From assembly GCA_013285855.1 (NCBI GenBank), contig JABDGW010000010.1:1-54868 (forward strand): 54,868 nucleotides of DNA. Reading direction: 5' to 3'. The stretch is from Bacteroidota bacterium (GTDB taxonomy: Bacteria > Bacteroidota > Bacteroidia > Chitinophagales > Chitinophagaceae). The notes under the pieces are model-generated. The model had not been told where the DNA came from and ran no database searches. It saw nothing but the letters and a program-made list of their open reading frames with translations. A program made the translations under genes and the position numbers. Positions 28,302 through 36,950 of this stretch are shown in pieces (position 1 is the first letter of the stretch; each line of letters starts with the position of its first letter).

Positions 28302-31300
28302 ATGCCAGAAACGATTTCATTAATAAAATCAAATCCACTTCTTCCCGCTGAAGATTTTACGGCATTGCGCAAGCAAGGGTTTAAGAATATAGAAAAATTA
28401 GGAAGTGACATCTGGACGAATTATAATAATTCTGATCCGGGCATTACTATTTTAGATGCGGTTTGTTATGCTATAACAGATCTTGCTTATCGTACAGGTT
28501 TTGAAATAAAAGATTTGCTGGCTCCTGAAAATGCATCAGCAGATACATGGAAACAAATATTTTATACTGCCAAAAAAATATTGCACAATACCCCGCTAAC
28601 TATTAATGATTATCGTAAAATGATTATTGATATTAAAGGCGTGCGTAATGCATGGATTGAAATGAGCAAAGATTATGAGGTGCCGGTGTGGATTGATTAT
28701 AATTATCCTTCACACCAAAAAAATACTGATTGTGCTTGTGCAGATGCCGCAGAAAAAGTTTGTTATGGAAAATTGGGATTAAATGCAATAACACCTGCTG
28801 AATATAAAAATGATTTTGAAAAAGATAAATTAAATGAGCTTACAATTGATTTAAATAAGCCAAATACAAGTGATAAAGACAAGGCAGCAATCCAGGCGCA
28901 GATTGATGAAATAAATTGGCAGAAGCAACAAATACCAGATGACTTTAATCAATTAATAGCTTCTAAAATTGTTGAGTTCGAAGGTTTATATAAAGTGTTG
29001 GTGGAATATGAAGAAAGCATTATTGAGGAGAATGAAAGAGAAACAATACGACAGGTTGTTGTTGAAAAACTTGCTGCTAACCGCAATCTTTGCGAAGATT
29101 TTATTTCAGTTGATGCAGTAGAATATGAAGATGTTGGCGCCGGCATATTTGCCGTGCTGGAAGAATATGCTGATCCTGATGTAGTGCTGTCTCAGATATT
29201 TTTTACATTGTATAAATACTTTACGCCTTCAGTTCATTTTTATACCATACAACAAATGCTTGCCAAAATGCATCTTGTTAACGGCGAACTTACACCGTAT
29301 CTTGTTGATGAAATATTTGAAGGCCCTCCTTTAAAACATGGATTTATTGACGATACTGAATTGGAAAAAACAGATCTCTTTCGCGATATAAGATTGTCTG
29401 ATATTATTAATGCGATTGCCGACATACCAGGCATAAAAGCTATTACTTATTTGCATTTGCCATTTACAGGTGTGGGTAATATTGCCTCCATAAAAGATTA
29501 TTTTAACGAATGGATTGATGGCCTCACAGAGAAACGAAAAATAGCACGCATACAACCAACAATGTCGCAGGTAATGTTTTGTAAAGAACGCGAAACCATT
29601 ACTTATTATATGGGCAGAAAAGAAGACAGACGCCCTGAACGTATGCTTAAACTTTTTAAAGATTTAAAAACAACCGAAGCAAAATATAAACTTATCGGTG
29701 CTGAGGATGATTTCCCCGTTCCTGCAGGTGAGTATATGAACCTTGAAGATTTTTACCCGCTTGCATATACGTTGCCCAAATGTTATGGAGTAAGCGAAGA
29801 AGGCAGCCTGCCTGCAGATGCGGATGAAACAAGAAAAGTGCAGGCTTTGCAGTTAAAAGGATATCTCTTGTTTTTTGATCAAATTCTTGCCGACTACTTA
29901 GTACGGCTAAACCATTTAAAAGATTTATTTTCTTTTGATGACAGCATTCATCATACTGCTTTTACATGGTCTTTATATTCTGCCACTGATTATACTGAAA
30001 CACAGTTAAGTGAAATAAATGATCTGAAAAGTTTATTGATAGATCATGAAAACAGGGGAGAAGATCATTGGAATTTGATTTTAAAAGATTACACGGCAGT
30101 ACTTCAAAACTTATTAGAAACACCAAAACAATTTAATAAACGCCGCAATATTTTTTTAAACCACATGCTTGCACGCTTTAGTGAAGATTTAAGCGAGTAT
30201 GAAGCAATAAGCCAATGGCTCACGCCTTATAAAGTAGATGAAAGAATGGTATCGGATAAAATAAGAATGCTTAAAAACGGAGAGTATTATAAAATAAGTA
30301 CACAACGCGGCAAAGCGTATGATTACACTAAATACAATACCTGGAATTCTTCAAATGTTTCCGGTGCAGAAAGAAGAGTAAGTCGCCTGCTTGGCTTTGC
30401 TGATATCAATTGCAGAAAACTGGCTACAGATTATGTGATTGTTGAAGCCGCAGATACTGCCGGTAAAAATATTATAAAGCTGCTTGATCCTGATAATAAA
30501 GAAACCGTTTTACTTACCAGTGTAGAAGTTGGTGATGGCTGTTGCACAGAGTTATTAATAAATCAAATATTGCAATACGCTGATGAAAGAATTTATTTTA
30601 AATTTTTAAATGGCACGAAACAAAGACGACGCAACTATGAAGAAACCATGGAGCCATTTTGGTTTGAATTATATGACAGCACAGATGCAGATACCCAAAT
30701 ATTATTAGGTACCAGCCAGGAGTTTCAATCGAACGAGGATCGTGAAAAAGCGTTTAAAAAATTAGAAGCTCTGATGAAAATAATTAATAGCAACGAAGGC
30801 ATGCACTTAGTAGAGCATATTTTGTTGCGTCCAAAATTAGATGAAGTATTAAATCCTGATGATAACAACCAGGACGTGCCTGAACCGGTAAGCTTTTTAA
30901 ATGTTTGTTTAAATAAATGTGATTTGGGAATTGGCTTAAATGAAAATACAGACCCGCCAACATATAAGAAAAGAATAAAAAGAATTCCTGCTGCGATATG
31001 TTACGATCAAATGCCGTGGATACTTGAATATTTTAAAATCCCGCAAAGTGTTGATGATAAATCAATTCTTTTTCAGCAAACATTCGCAGATGATTCAGAT
31101 CCGCTTCCGTTAAAATTCAGAACGTACGAAGCACTTGCGCAAAGAGTGCGTGATCTGCAGGAATTCGGTTCAGAAAAAATTAATTATGAAATTGTTTCCA
31201 ACTTTGAAGAACAGGAAGACATTACTAAAACACAGTACAGTTTTATTATACACGGAGATAAAGGCGCAATACTGGCGCAAAGCGATTTTGTTTACAGCAA

Positions 31301-31730
31301 AAGAACGGAAAAACAAATAGAAGATGACGATCCCCAGGCACCCGATGATATAGACCTTGCAATAGATGCATTGATTCTTTGGTTTGGTTTTGAACTTGAT
31401 TTCTATTGCCAGGAAGATTCCTGTGATAACAATGAAGATCCTTATTCATTCAGGGTTACAGTTGTATTGCCTTGCTGGCCTAAAAGGTTGCGTGATCTTA
31501 CATTCCGAAATTTGGTTGAGAAAACGATACAAACAGAATTCCCTGCACATATTCATGTGCGCGTAATGTGGGTTGGCTTACAGGAAATGCAAAAGTTTGA
31601 AGATGTATATATCAATTGGCTTGAAGAAATGGCACAAAACGAAATGCCGCGATATGAAATTGTAAATCCGCTTATTGATAAACTCAATTCATTGCAGCCT
31701 TGCGTTTGCGATGAAGAATGTGATGGTTAA
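28302..31730 (+). CDS. eCIS baseplate wedge protein, Afp12-like
   Basis: 1142 aa. The N-terminus (DIWTNYNNSDPGITILDAVCYAITDLAYRTGF, in two halves from residue 36) is the usual opening of Afp12/gp6-gp7-like wedge proteins in Bacteroidota clusters. Later text includes MKIINSNEGMHLVEHILLRP near 830, and RVTVVLPCWPKRLRDLTFRNLVEKTIQTEFPAH near 1052 in two halves; both are typical. The end is Cys-rich (CVCDEECDG). Lies 35 bp after the J protein and 23 bp before the tape-measure-family gene. Insertions at about 150-260 look coiled and charged. Confidence 0.85.
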   Translation: MPETISLIKSNPLLPAEDFTALRKQGFKNIEKLGSDIWTNYNNSDPGITILDAVCYAITDLAYRTGFEIKDLLAPENASADTWKQIFYTAKKILHNTPLTINDYRKMIIDIKGVRNAWIEMSKDYEVPVWIDYNYPSHQKNTDCACADAAEKVCYGKLGLNAITPAEYKNDFEKDKLNELTIDLNKPNTSDKDKAAIQAQIDEINWQKQQIPDDFNQLIASKIVEFEGLYKVLVEYEESIIEENERETIRQVVVEKLAANRNLCEDFISVDAVEYEDVGAGIFAVLEEYADPDVVLSQIFFTLYKYFTPSVHFYTIQQMLAKMHLVNGELTPYLVDEIFEGPPLKHGFIDDTELEKTDLFRDIRLSDIINAIADIPGIKAITYLHLPFTGVGNIASIKDYFNEWIDGLTEKRKIARIQPTMSQVMFCKERETITYYMGRKEDRRPERMLKLFKDLKTTEAKYKLIGAEDDFPVPAGEYMNLEDFYPLAYTLPKCYGVSEEGSLPADADETRKVQALQLKGYLLFFDQILADYLVRLNHLKDLFSFDDSIHHTAFTWSLYSATDYTETQLSEINDLKSLLIDHENRGEDHWNLILKDYTAVLQNLLETPKQFNKRRNIFLNHMLARFSEDLSEYEAISQWLTPYKVDERMVSDKIRMLKNGEYYKISTQRGKAYDYTKYNTWNSSNVSGAERRVSRLLGFADINCRKLATDYVIVEAADTAGKNIIKLLDPDNKETVLLTSVEVGDGCCTELLINQILQYADERIYFKFLNGTKQRRRNYEETMEPFWFELYDSTDADTQILLGTSQEFQSNEDREKAFKKLEALMKIINSNEGMHLVEHILLRPKLDEVLNPDDNNQDVPEPVSFLNVCLNKCDLGIGLNENTDPPTYKKRIKRIPAAICYDQMPWILEYFKIPQSVDDKSILFQQTFADDSDPLPLKFRTYEALAQRVRDLQEFGSEKINYEIVSNFEEQEDITKTQYSFIIHGDKGAILAQSDFVYSKRTEKQIEDDDPQAPDDIDLAIDALILWFGFELDFYCQEDSCDNNEDPYSFRVTVVLPCWPKRLRDLTFRNLVEKTIQTEFPAHIHVRVMWVGLQEMQKFEDVYINWLEEMAQNEMPRYEIVNPLIDKLNSLQPCVCDEECDG

Positions 31731-31753
31731 ATTGTTAGTTTCAAAATTTATGT

Positions 31754-33187
31754 ATGATTCACACCATTAATCGCCTGCAATTTCAATTTAATTGTTCTGA
31801 TGAAGACCAGGCGTTTAATTTTCGTGAAAATTTTGGTGTTACTTTCCAGGAACAAATTACAGATGCTGTTGATATTATTTGCTCTGCATATGTTAGTAAA
31901 GATGAATGGTTGCGCATAGATAAATTAGAAATTGATCTCGGGTATTTTTCACCCGATTCTTTTGATGCTAATTTTGCTGCTTCTTTTAAATATAAGTTTG
32001 AAAAAGAATTAGCGCAAAAGCTTTCAGCCATTTCTTCAACAGAAAAAAAAGTCTTACAACAACGTTCAAAAAAAGAACTGTTTCAACATTTTTTACAAAC
32101 CGGAATATTGCCATGGTGGGCAAGCGAATCTGAAATCAATATAGATGAAATAGCGATTGATTTAATTACGCATTACCCTGAAGTAATAAAGCAATTTTTT
32201 TATCATTATCAGCATAAAAGAAATATATGGTTACGAACAGCATTGCAGTTAACCCAAAAAAATAAAGCGCTGATAGTTTCATTAATAGGCGAATTAAAGA
32301 CAACGAAAGAATTATTTTTAAGATGGATACAGCAGTTAAATATTTTGTTGAAAAACGAAAGTGCAACAGCACTTCAAATTGATGATGAAACACTGGAAAA
32401 CATCATTTTGAAACAAGCTCCCGATATTTTTCGGCATATAAAAGATGAAAATTTTTTCTTAGAGATTTTTGAAAAAAATATTGCTGCAATTTTTACCGAT
32501 ATAAAAAGTATTAATAAAATTATTGTTGAAAACAAACCAATTTTTCTGCAGGTTTATTCTGAGATGTTTAATAACGATGTAAGTAAAGATGTTTTAAATA
32601 AAATTGATATTCATCAAAATCCTGAACAAGGAAAAAAGCTTTTAGAGGATACAATAATTTTTAATGAAGAAAATGAAAAGATCATAATAGAAAAACATAC
32701 GGTAAAACATGCAGGCATTATTTTATTGGCACCTTTTCTAAAATCTTTTTTTACAAACTTAAACTTACTGCACAACGAGCAATGGAAAACGAAAGATGCA
32801 CAATACAGAGCAGTTCACCTGCTTAAATTTTTAAGCACGGGCACACAAAAAATGCCTGAGTATAATCTTACATTAGAAAAGATTATTTGTGGCCTGCACA
32901 TAGAAGAACCAATTCCATTTGATATTAATTTAGAAGAATCTGAAATAAATGAAGCTGTCTCATTACTTGAATCTGTAATTGAACATTGGAAAGCATTGAA
33001 GAATACATCTGTAAATGGGTTAAGAGAATCATTTTTAAAACGCGATGGATTGTTAAGTGAAAAAGAAAATGATTGGCTGTTGCAGGTTGAACGCAAAACA
33101 CTGGATATATTAATTGACAGTATTCCATGGGGATATTCCACTATTTCCTTGCCGTGGAATTACAATTTAATTTTTGTTGAATGGTAA
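31754..33187 (+). CDS. Contractile injection system tape-measure-family protein (CIS_TMP)
   Basis: 477 aa. It begins IHTINRLQFQFNCSDEDQAF, with WLRIDKLEIDLGYFSPDSF near 55 and FLQTGILPWWA near 115, all features of the family named CIS tape measure protein (PF19268). The rest is helical with repeated Leu/Lys/Glu segments. If it truly measures tail length, its modest size implies a short particle, but the family name rests on context. It overlaps the upstream part of the next open frame by 14 bp, though the ATPase start I prefer (33198) leaves a 10-bp gap. Confidence 0.85.
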   Translation: MIHTINRLQFQFNCSDEDQAFNFRENFGVTFQEQITDAVDIICSAYVSKDEWLRIDKLEIDLGYFSPDSFDANFAASFKYKFEKELAQKLSAISSTEKKVLQQRSKKELFQHFLQTGILPWWASESEINIDEIAIDLITHYPEVIKQFFYHYQHKRNIWLRTALQLTQKNKALIVSLIGELKTTKELFLRWIQQLNILLKNESATALQIDDETLENIILKQAPDIFRHIKDENFFLEIFEKNIAAIFTDIKSINKIIVENKPIFLQVYSEMFNNDVSKDVLNKIDIHQNPEQGKKLLEDTIIFNEENEKIIIEKHTVKHAGIILLAPFLKSFFTNLNLLHNEQWKTKDAQYRAVHLLKFLSTGTQKMPEYNLTLEKIICGLHIEEPIPFDINLEESEINEAVSLLESVIEHWKALKNTSVNGLRESFLKRDGLLSEKENDWLLQVERKTLDILIDSIPWGYSTISLPWNYNLIFVEW

Positions 33188-33197
33188 AATAATTTGT

Positions 33198-34691
33198 ATG
33201 GAATATGAAGACACATTGGCAACCGAAGCAGCAGGAAAACCAAACCTGCTCAATCAAAATGCTGAAACACTTTCACGCGAAATAAATTGGTTTGCGCAAT
33301 ATGTAAACAGCCATTTAAAAAATCATTTTCCAAAAGAAATAACTATAGAAAAAATAGAACCAACAACAGAAGAAAAACCTGGTGGTTGGTGGACTAAATT
33401 AATACATACAAAATCTGCCGAACCATTATTGTTACCCGAAAAAACGGAGGCCGCAGAAATAATTGATACAACACCGCCGAACTTAACCAACGATAAATCA
33501 GTATATGCCGAGTTCGTAAAATATTACAAGTTATCGCCTGATGAACGGCTCGTGCTTATACTCGCACTTATTCCGCATGTTCAACCGCATTTGCTGGATG
33601 TTTTTTTATCAGTGAATAAAAATATTGGCCGCGGTTACACAGAGTTTGGCGGATTGAAAGCAAACCGCCACAGCGGTTTTTTACCTACTGTTGAAACCGC
33701 ACTTTTTTTGCTTGGCGGAAATGATCTTAATCGTCGCTTTCGCTTGTATGCATTGTTTGAACCCGACCATTTTTTTTCAGCACATAATATATTACAGGTT
33801 GATGCTGCAGGCAACAGTGAATCTTTTTATAGCGCACAGCTTGCGATAAGCGATGAATACATTGATTTTTTTACAACAGGCAATTTGCGCAAGCCGCAAT
33901 TCAGTATGGATTTTCCTGCAAAACGTTTGCAGACAGGTTTAGACTGGAACGATCTTGTAGTAGATGATTTTACGGCAAAACAATTAGATGAAATCAGGAT
34001 ATGGCTGCAATATGGCCGCACGCTTTTTGAAGATTGGGGAATGGCAAAAAAATTAAAACCTGGTTATAAAGCTTTATTTCACGGCTCGCCTGGTACTGGT
34101 AAAACACTTACCGCTTCTTTACTTGGCAAATTGTATAATCTTGATGTGTACAGGATTGATTTATCAATGGTAATTTCAAAATACATTGGTGAAACAGAAA
34201 AGAATTTAGAGAAGGTTTTTAAAAAAGCAGAGAACAAAAACTGGGTTTTATTTTTTGATGAAGCTGATGCGCTTTTTGGTAAACGAACAGACATTTCGCA
34301 TTCGCATGATAAATATGCTAACCAGGAAATCGCATATTTACTTACAAGGCTGGAAGATTATCCTGGGCTTGTTATCCTTGCATCAAACATGCGCCAGAAT
34401 GTAGATGAAGCGTTTACAAGAAGGCTGCAATCTGTAATACATTTTCAAAAACCACAACCTAAAGAACGTTTAAGAATCTGGAGCAATGCATTTAGTCCGC
34501 AATGTGAGCCGCCTAAAAAAGAAGATATGGAACGTATCGCCCAACAATATGAACTGTCGGGTGGTTCAATTATGAATGTAGTACAGTTTGCTTCACTGAT
34601 GGCACTAAACAGAAATGATAAAGCAATCACGGTAGATAATTTATTGCAGGGCATAAAAAAAGAATTAAAGAAAGAAGGAAAGACATTGTAA
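33198..34691 (+). CDS. eCIS AAA+ ATPase (Afp15/Pvc15-like)
   Basis: About 497 aa from the ATG at 33198 (MEYEDTLATEAAGK); the frame opens eight codons earlier inside the previous gene. The N-terminal half is family-specific. The AAA+ core has Walker A HGSPGTGKTLTASLLG near residue 296, Walker B VLFFDEADALFGKRT near 353, and an arginine-finger segment DEAFTRRLQS near 400. This ATPase is a standard eCIS gene needed for particle assembly or cargo loading and lies, as usual, at the end of the structural set just before cargo genes. Confidence 0.94.
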   Translation: MEYEDTLATEAAGKPNLLNQNAETLSREINWFAQYVNSHLKNHFPKEITIEKIEPTTEEKPGGWWTKLIHTKSAEPLLLPEKTEAAEIIDTTPPNLTNDKSVYAEFVKYYKLSPDERLVLILALIPHVQPHLLDVFLSVNKNIGRGYTEFGGLKANRHSGFLPTVETALFLLGGNDLNRRFRLYALFEPDHFFSAHNILQVDAAGNSESFYSAQLAISDEYIDFFTTGNLRKPQFSMDFPAKRLQTGLDWNDLVVDDFTAKQLDEIRIWLQYGRTLFEDWGMAKKLKPGYKALFHGSPGTGKTLTASLLGKLYNLDVYRIDLSMVISKYIGETEKNLEKVFKKAENKNWVLFFDEADALFGKRTDISHSHDKYANQEIAYLLTRLEDYPGLVILASNMRQNVDEAFTRRLQSVIHFQKPQPKERLRIWSNAFSPQCEPPKKEDMERIAQQYELSGGSIMNVVQFASLMALNRNDKAITVDNLLQGIKKELKKEGKTL

Positions 34692-34735
34692 TAATAAATT
34701 TTTATTAATTTTTTAATTATCAAAATTGTTGAGTT

Positions 34736-35734
34736 ATGAATTTTGAAAGAAGTACATCAAATAACGAAAACTCAACTTTACATGCAGCTTCACACGTAAA
34801 TAATAGCGATTTAACTATTCAGCGAAAATTAGCAATAGGCGCTGTGAACGATCCTTTGGAACATGAAGCAGATGCTATGGCAGATAAAGTAATGCGCATG
34901 CCTGAGCAAAATTTTGTTCAGCGAAAATGTACAGCTTGTGAAGAAGAAAAAGCACAGCGTAAAACATTAGCATCATCCATTCAGAAAAAAGAAGCGGATA
35001 GTAATAGTGTTGCGAGTGATACAATTTCTAACCAGATATATTCAACAAAAAGCAGCGGCAAGTCAATGAATGAATCAACAAAGAGTTTTATGGAAAGCAG
35101 GTTTGGTGCTGATTTTTCTAAAGTACGGATTCATTCAGATAACAATTCTTCACAGTTATCAAATCAATTAAATGCACAGGCTTTTACTGTTGGCAATGAT
35201 ATTTATTTTAATAAAGGAAAATATTCACCTGAGTCTCATGAAGGTAAGCATTTGCTGGCGCATGAATTAACGCATACAATACAACAAAACGGCATTTCTG
35301 ATTCTTTCATAAACAAGAAAGGAGATAGCGCACCTGGTGAAACAAATTATGTGGAAGATATGGCTGCTACTTTAGCCGGTCTTGAAGAAGATGTACGCAA
35401 AAATTGCGGCGATAATGTTATACAAAGACTGTGGAGACTTTCAACAAAAGAAGAACTTAGAATTTTGAGTGGTGTGAGAAAGATGTTATTGTTTTATGCA
35501 AAAGAATATAAAGAGTGGAAAGATGCTCCCACTCCTGACAAGGAAGCACATATACGCGATATGCAAATGCAAGTAATGGAAGTGCTGCATAGAGCCGGGT
35601 TAAGCAGTTTAATAGGGCTGGATGCGGTTGACAGGAATTTGGCGCTTATGGATTGTTTTATTGCACAACTCACTTTACAATTGTTTAGAGAAACAACTCA
35701 TACGCCTGGCCCTGGGAGAAGATTGGTTAAATAG
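34736..35734 (+). CDS. eCIS cargo candidate 1: DUF4157 protein with helical C-terminus
   Basis: 332 aa, first of seven related cargo-like proteins. N-terminal module: LTIQRKLAIGAV near 26, DPLEHEADAMADKVMRMPEQ near 39, then FVQRKCTACEEEKAQRK with one CxxC. DUF4157 zincin-like domain: SFMESRFGADFSKVRIHSD near 121 and HELTH at 176-180. The last 105 residues (VIQRLWRLSTKEEL onward) are alpha-helical and match no family I know; they may be a short effector domain. No signal peptide, as expected for cargo loaded in the cytoplasm. It follows the ATPase gene by 44 bp. Confidence 0.9.
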   Translation: MNFERSTSNNENSTLHAASHVNNSDLTIQRKLAIGAVNDPLEHEADAMADKVMRMPEQNFVQRKCTACEEEKAQRKTLASSIQKKEADSNSVASDTISNQIYSTKSSGKSMNESTKSFMESRFGADFSKVRIHSDNNSSQLSNQLNAQAFTVGNDIYFNKGKYSPESHEGKHLLAHELTHTIQQNGISDSFINKKGDSAPGETNYVEDMAATLAGLEEDVRKNCGDNVIQRLWRLSTKEELRILSGVRKMLLFYAKEYKEWKDAPTPDKEAHIRDMQMQVMEVLHRAGLSSLIGLDAVDRNLALMDCFIAQLTLQLFRETTHTPGPGRRLVK

Positions 35735-35753
35735 TTTGCTTTAATAAAATTGA

Positions 35754-36938
35754 ATGTCCGAAAAATTAACTATAGCGCCTCATTCTAAAACAATAACTGC
35801 ATCAGCAAATGAAGCAGTATTAAATACTCATGAAATTCATCCTGAAAATATTTACCAACGTTTACCTGTTCAAAGAAAACTATCCATTGGCGCAACTGAT
35901 GATCCGTTAGAACATGAAGCCGATGCAATGGCAGATAAAGTAATGCGCATGCCAGGGCAAAATTTTATTCAACGCAAATGCGCGCATTGTGAAGAAGAAG
36001 AAAAAGCACAACGAAAACCATTGGCATCCTTCATTCAGAAGAAACAATCTTTAATAAATAATAATGCTGTTGCAAGCGATAGTATTTCTAATCAAATACA
36101 ATCAACAAAAGGTGGTGGAAATTCAATGCCTGATGCAACAAAAAGTTTTATGGAGAGCAGGTTTGGTGCTGACTTTTCAAACGTAAATATTCATACAGGC
36201 AATGATGCATCGCAACTATCTAATCAATTAAATGCACAGGCTTTCACAGTTGGCAATAATATTTATTTTAATGAAGGAAAATATCAGCCCGAATCTTCAG
36301 AAGGCAAACATTTGCTGGCGCATGAGTTAACACATACCATACAGCAGGGCAATCAAACATCATTACAAAGAAGCTGTTCAGATGGCAAATGTGATGGCTG
36401 CACAGGTGGTAAGAAAGACTTCTGGATAACTGCATATTTCCGCAGGGAAATGAATGAAGCTGCTACCAAAGAATTTAACAAGCAGGTAGCTGTAGCAAAA
36501 ACTATTCTTGCAAATTGCTGTCTTGATTTGAAAATGGAAATTAATAAAGACCGTGTTGCAGGCTCTTCAAAAATGGATGCTTATACACCGGCTACGGCAA
36601 CAGACAGGTGGAGGTTTACCGCTGATGAAACTGCAATTGGAACAGGAAAAACATTTGATGGTGCAAAAGGTATTCCTATGCTTGTGGTAGATGATGTGCC
36701 TTTAAGCGGTGGCGGTGTAACTGTTAGCAAAACTTTTGACGATAAATATACCGGTAAGCAATACTTTATTTTAGGCTTGAATCAATCTACACCAAACCCC
36801 AACTGCAATCACCTGGCGCATGAGCTTTGGCATATTGGCGGTGTGGATAAGCATGACCCTGCAAACGGGCCGATAACCGCCTGTACTGGTAATGGAGTGA
36901 GTGATAAATATTGTAATAATTTAAGAGCACTCGTGTGA
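35754..36938 (+). CDS. eCIS cargo candidate 2: DUF4157 plus HELWH zincin domain
   Basis: 394 aa. N-terminal module with VQRKLSIGATDDPLEHEAD, FIQRKCAHCEEEEKAQRK and a Gly-rich linker, then DUF4157 with HELTH at 190-194. A Cys-rich joint (CSDGKCDGCTGG, about 208) precedes the C-terminal domain. That domain holds a second zinc-protease motif, HELWHIGGVDKHD, at about 356-368, close to the metzincin pattern HExxHxxGxxH but with one extra residue before the third His. So it is probably an injected metalloprotease; target unknown. Its first 50 residues are strikingly like those of the next protein, pointing to a recent duplication. Gap of 19 bp before and 12 bp after. Confidence 0.9.
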   Translation: MSEKLTIAPHSKTITASANEAVLNTHEIHPENIYQRLPVQRKLSIGATDDPLEHEADAMADKVMRMPGQNFIQRKCAHCEEEEKAQRKPLASFIQKKQSLINNNAVASDSISNQIQSTKGGGNSMPDATKSFMESRFGADFSNVNIHTGNDASQLSNQLNAQAFTVGNNIYFNEGKYQPESSEGKHLLAHELTHTIQQGNQTSLQRSCSDGKCDGCTGGKKDFWITAYFRREMNEAATKEFNKQVAVAKTILANCCLDLKMEINKDRVAGSSKMDAYTPATATDRWRFTADETAIGTGKTFDGAKGIPMLVVDDVPLSGGGVTVSKTFDDKYTGKQYFILGLNQSTPNPNCNHLAHELWHIGGVDKHDPANGPITACTGNGVSDKYCNNLRALV

Positions 36939-36950
36939 ACATAAAATAGC

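Noticed and set aside
15412..34691. Prophage or type VI secretion system as the identity of the contractile cluster
   Set aside because: There are no capsid, portal, terminase, integrase or lysis genes, and no TssJLM membrane complex. The AAA+ ATPase, DUF4255, CIS_TMP, DUF5908 and DUF4157 genes point to eCIS.
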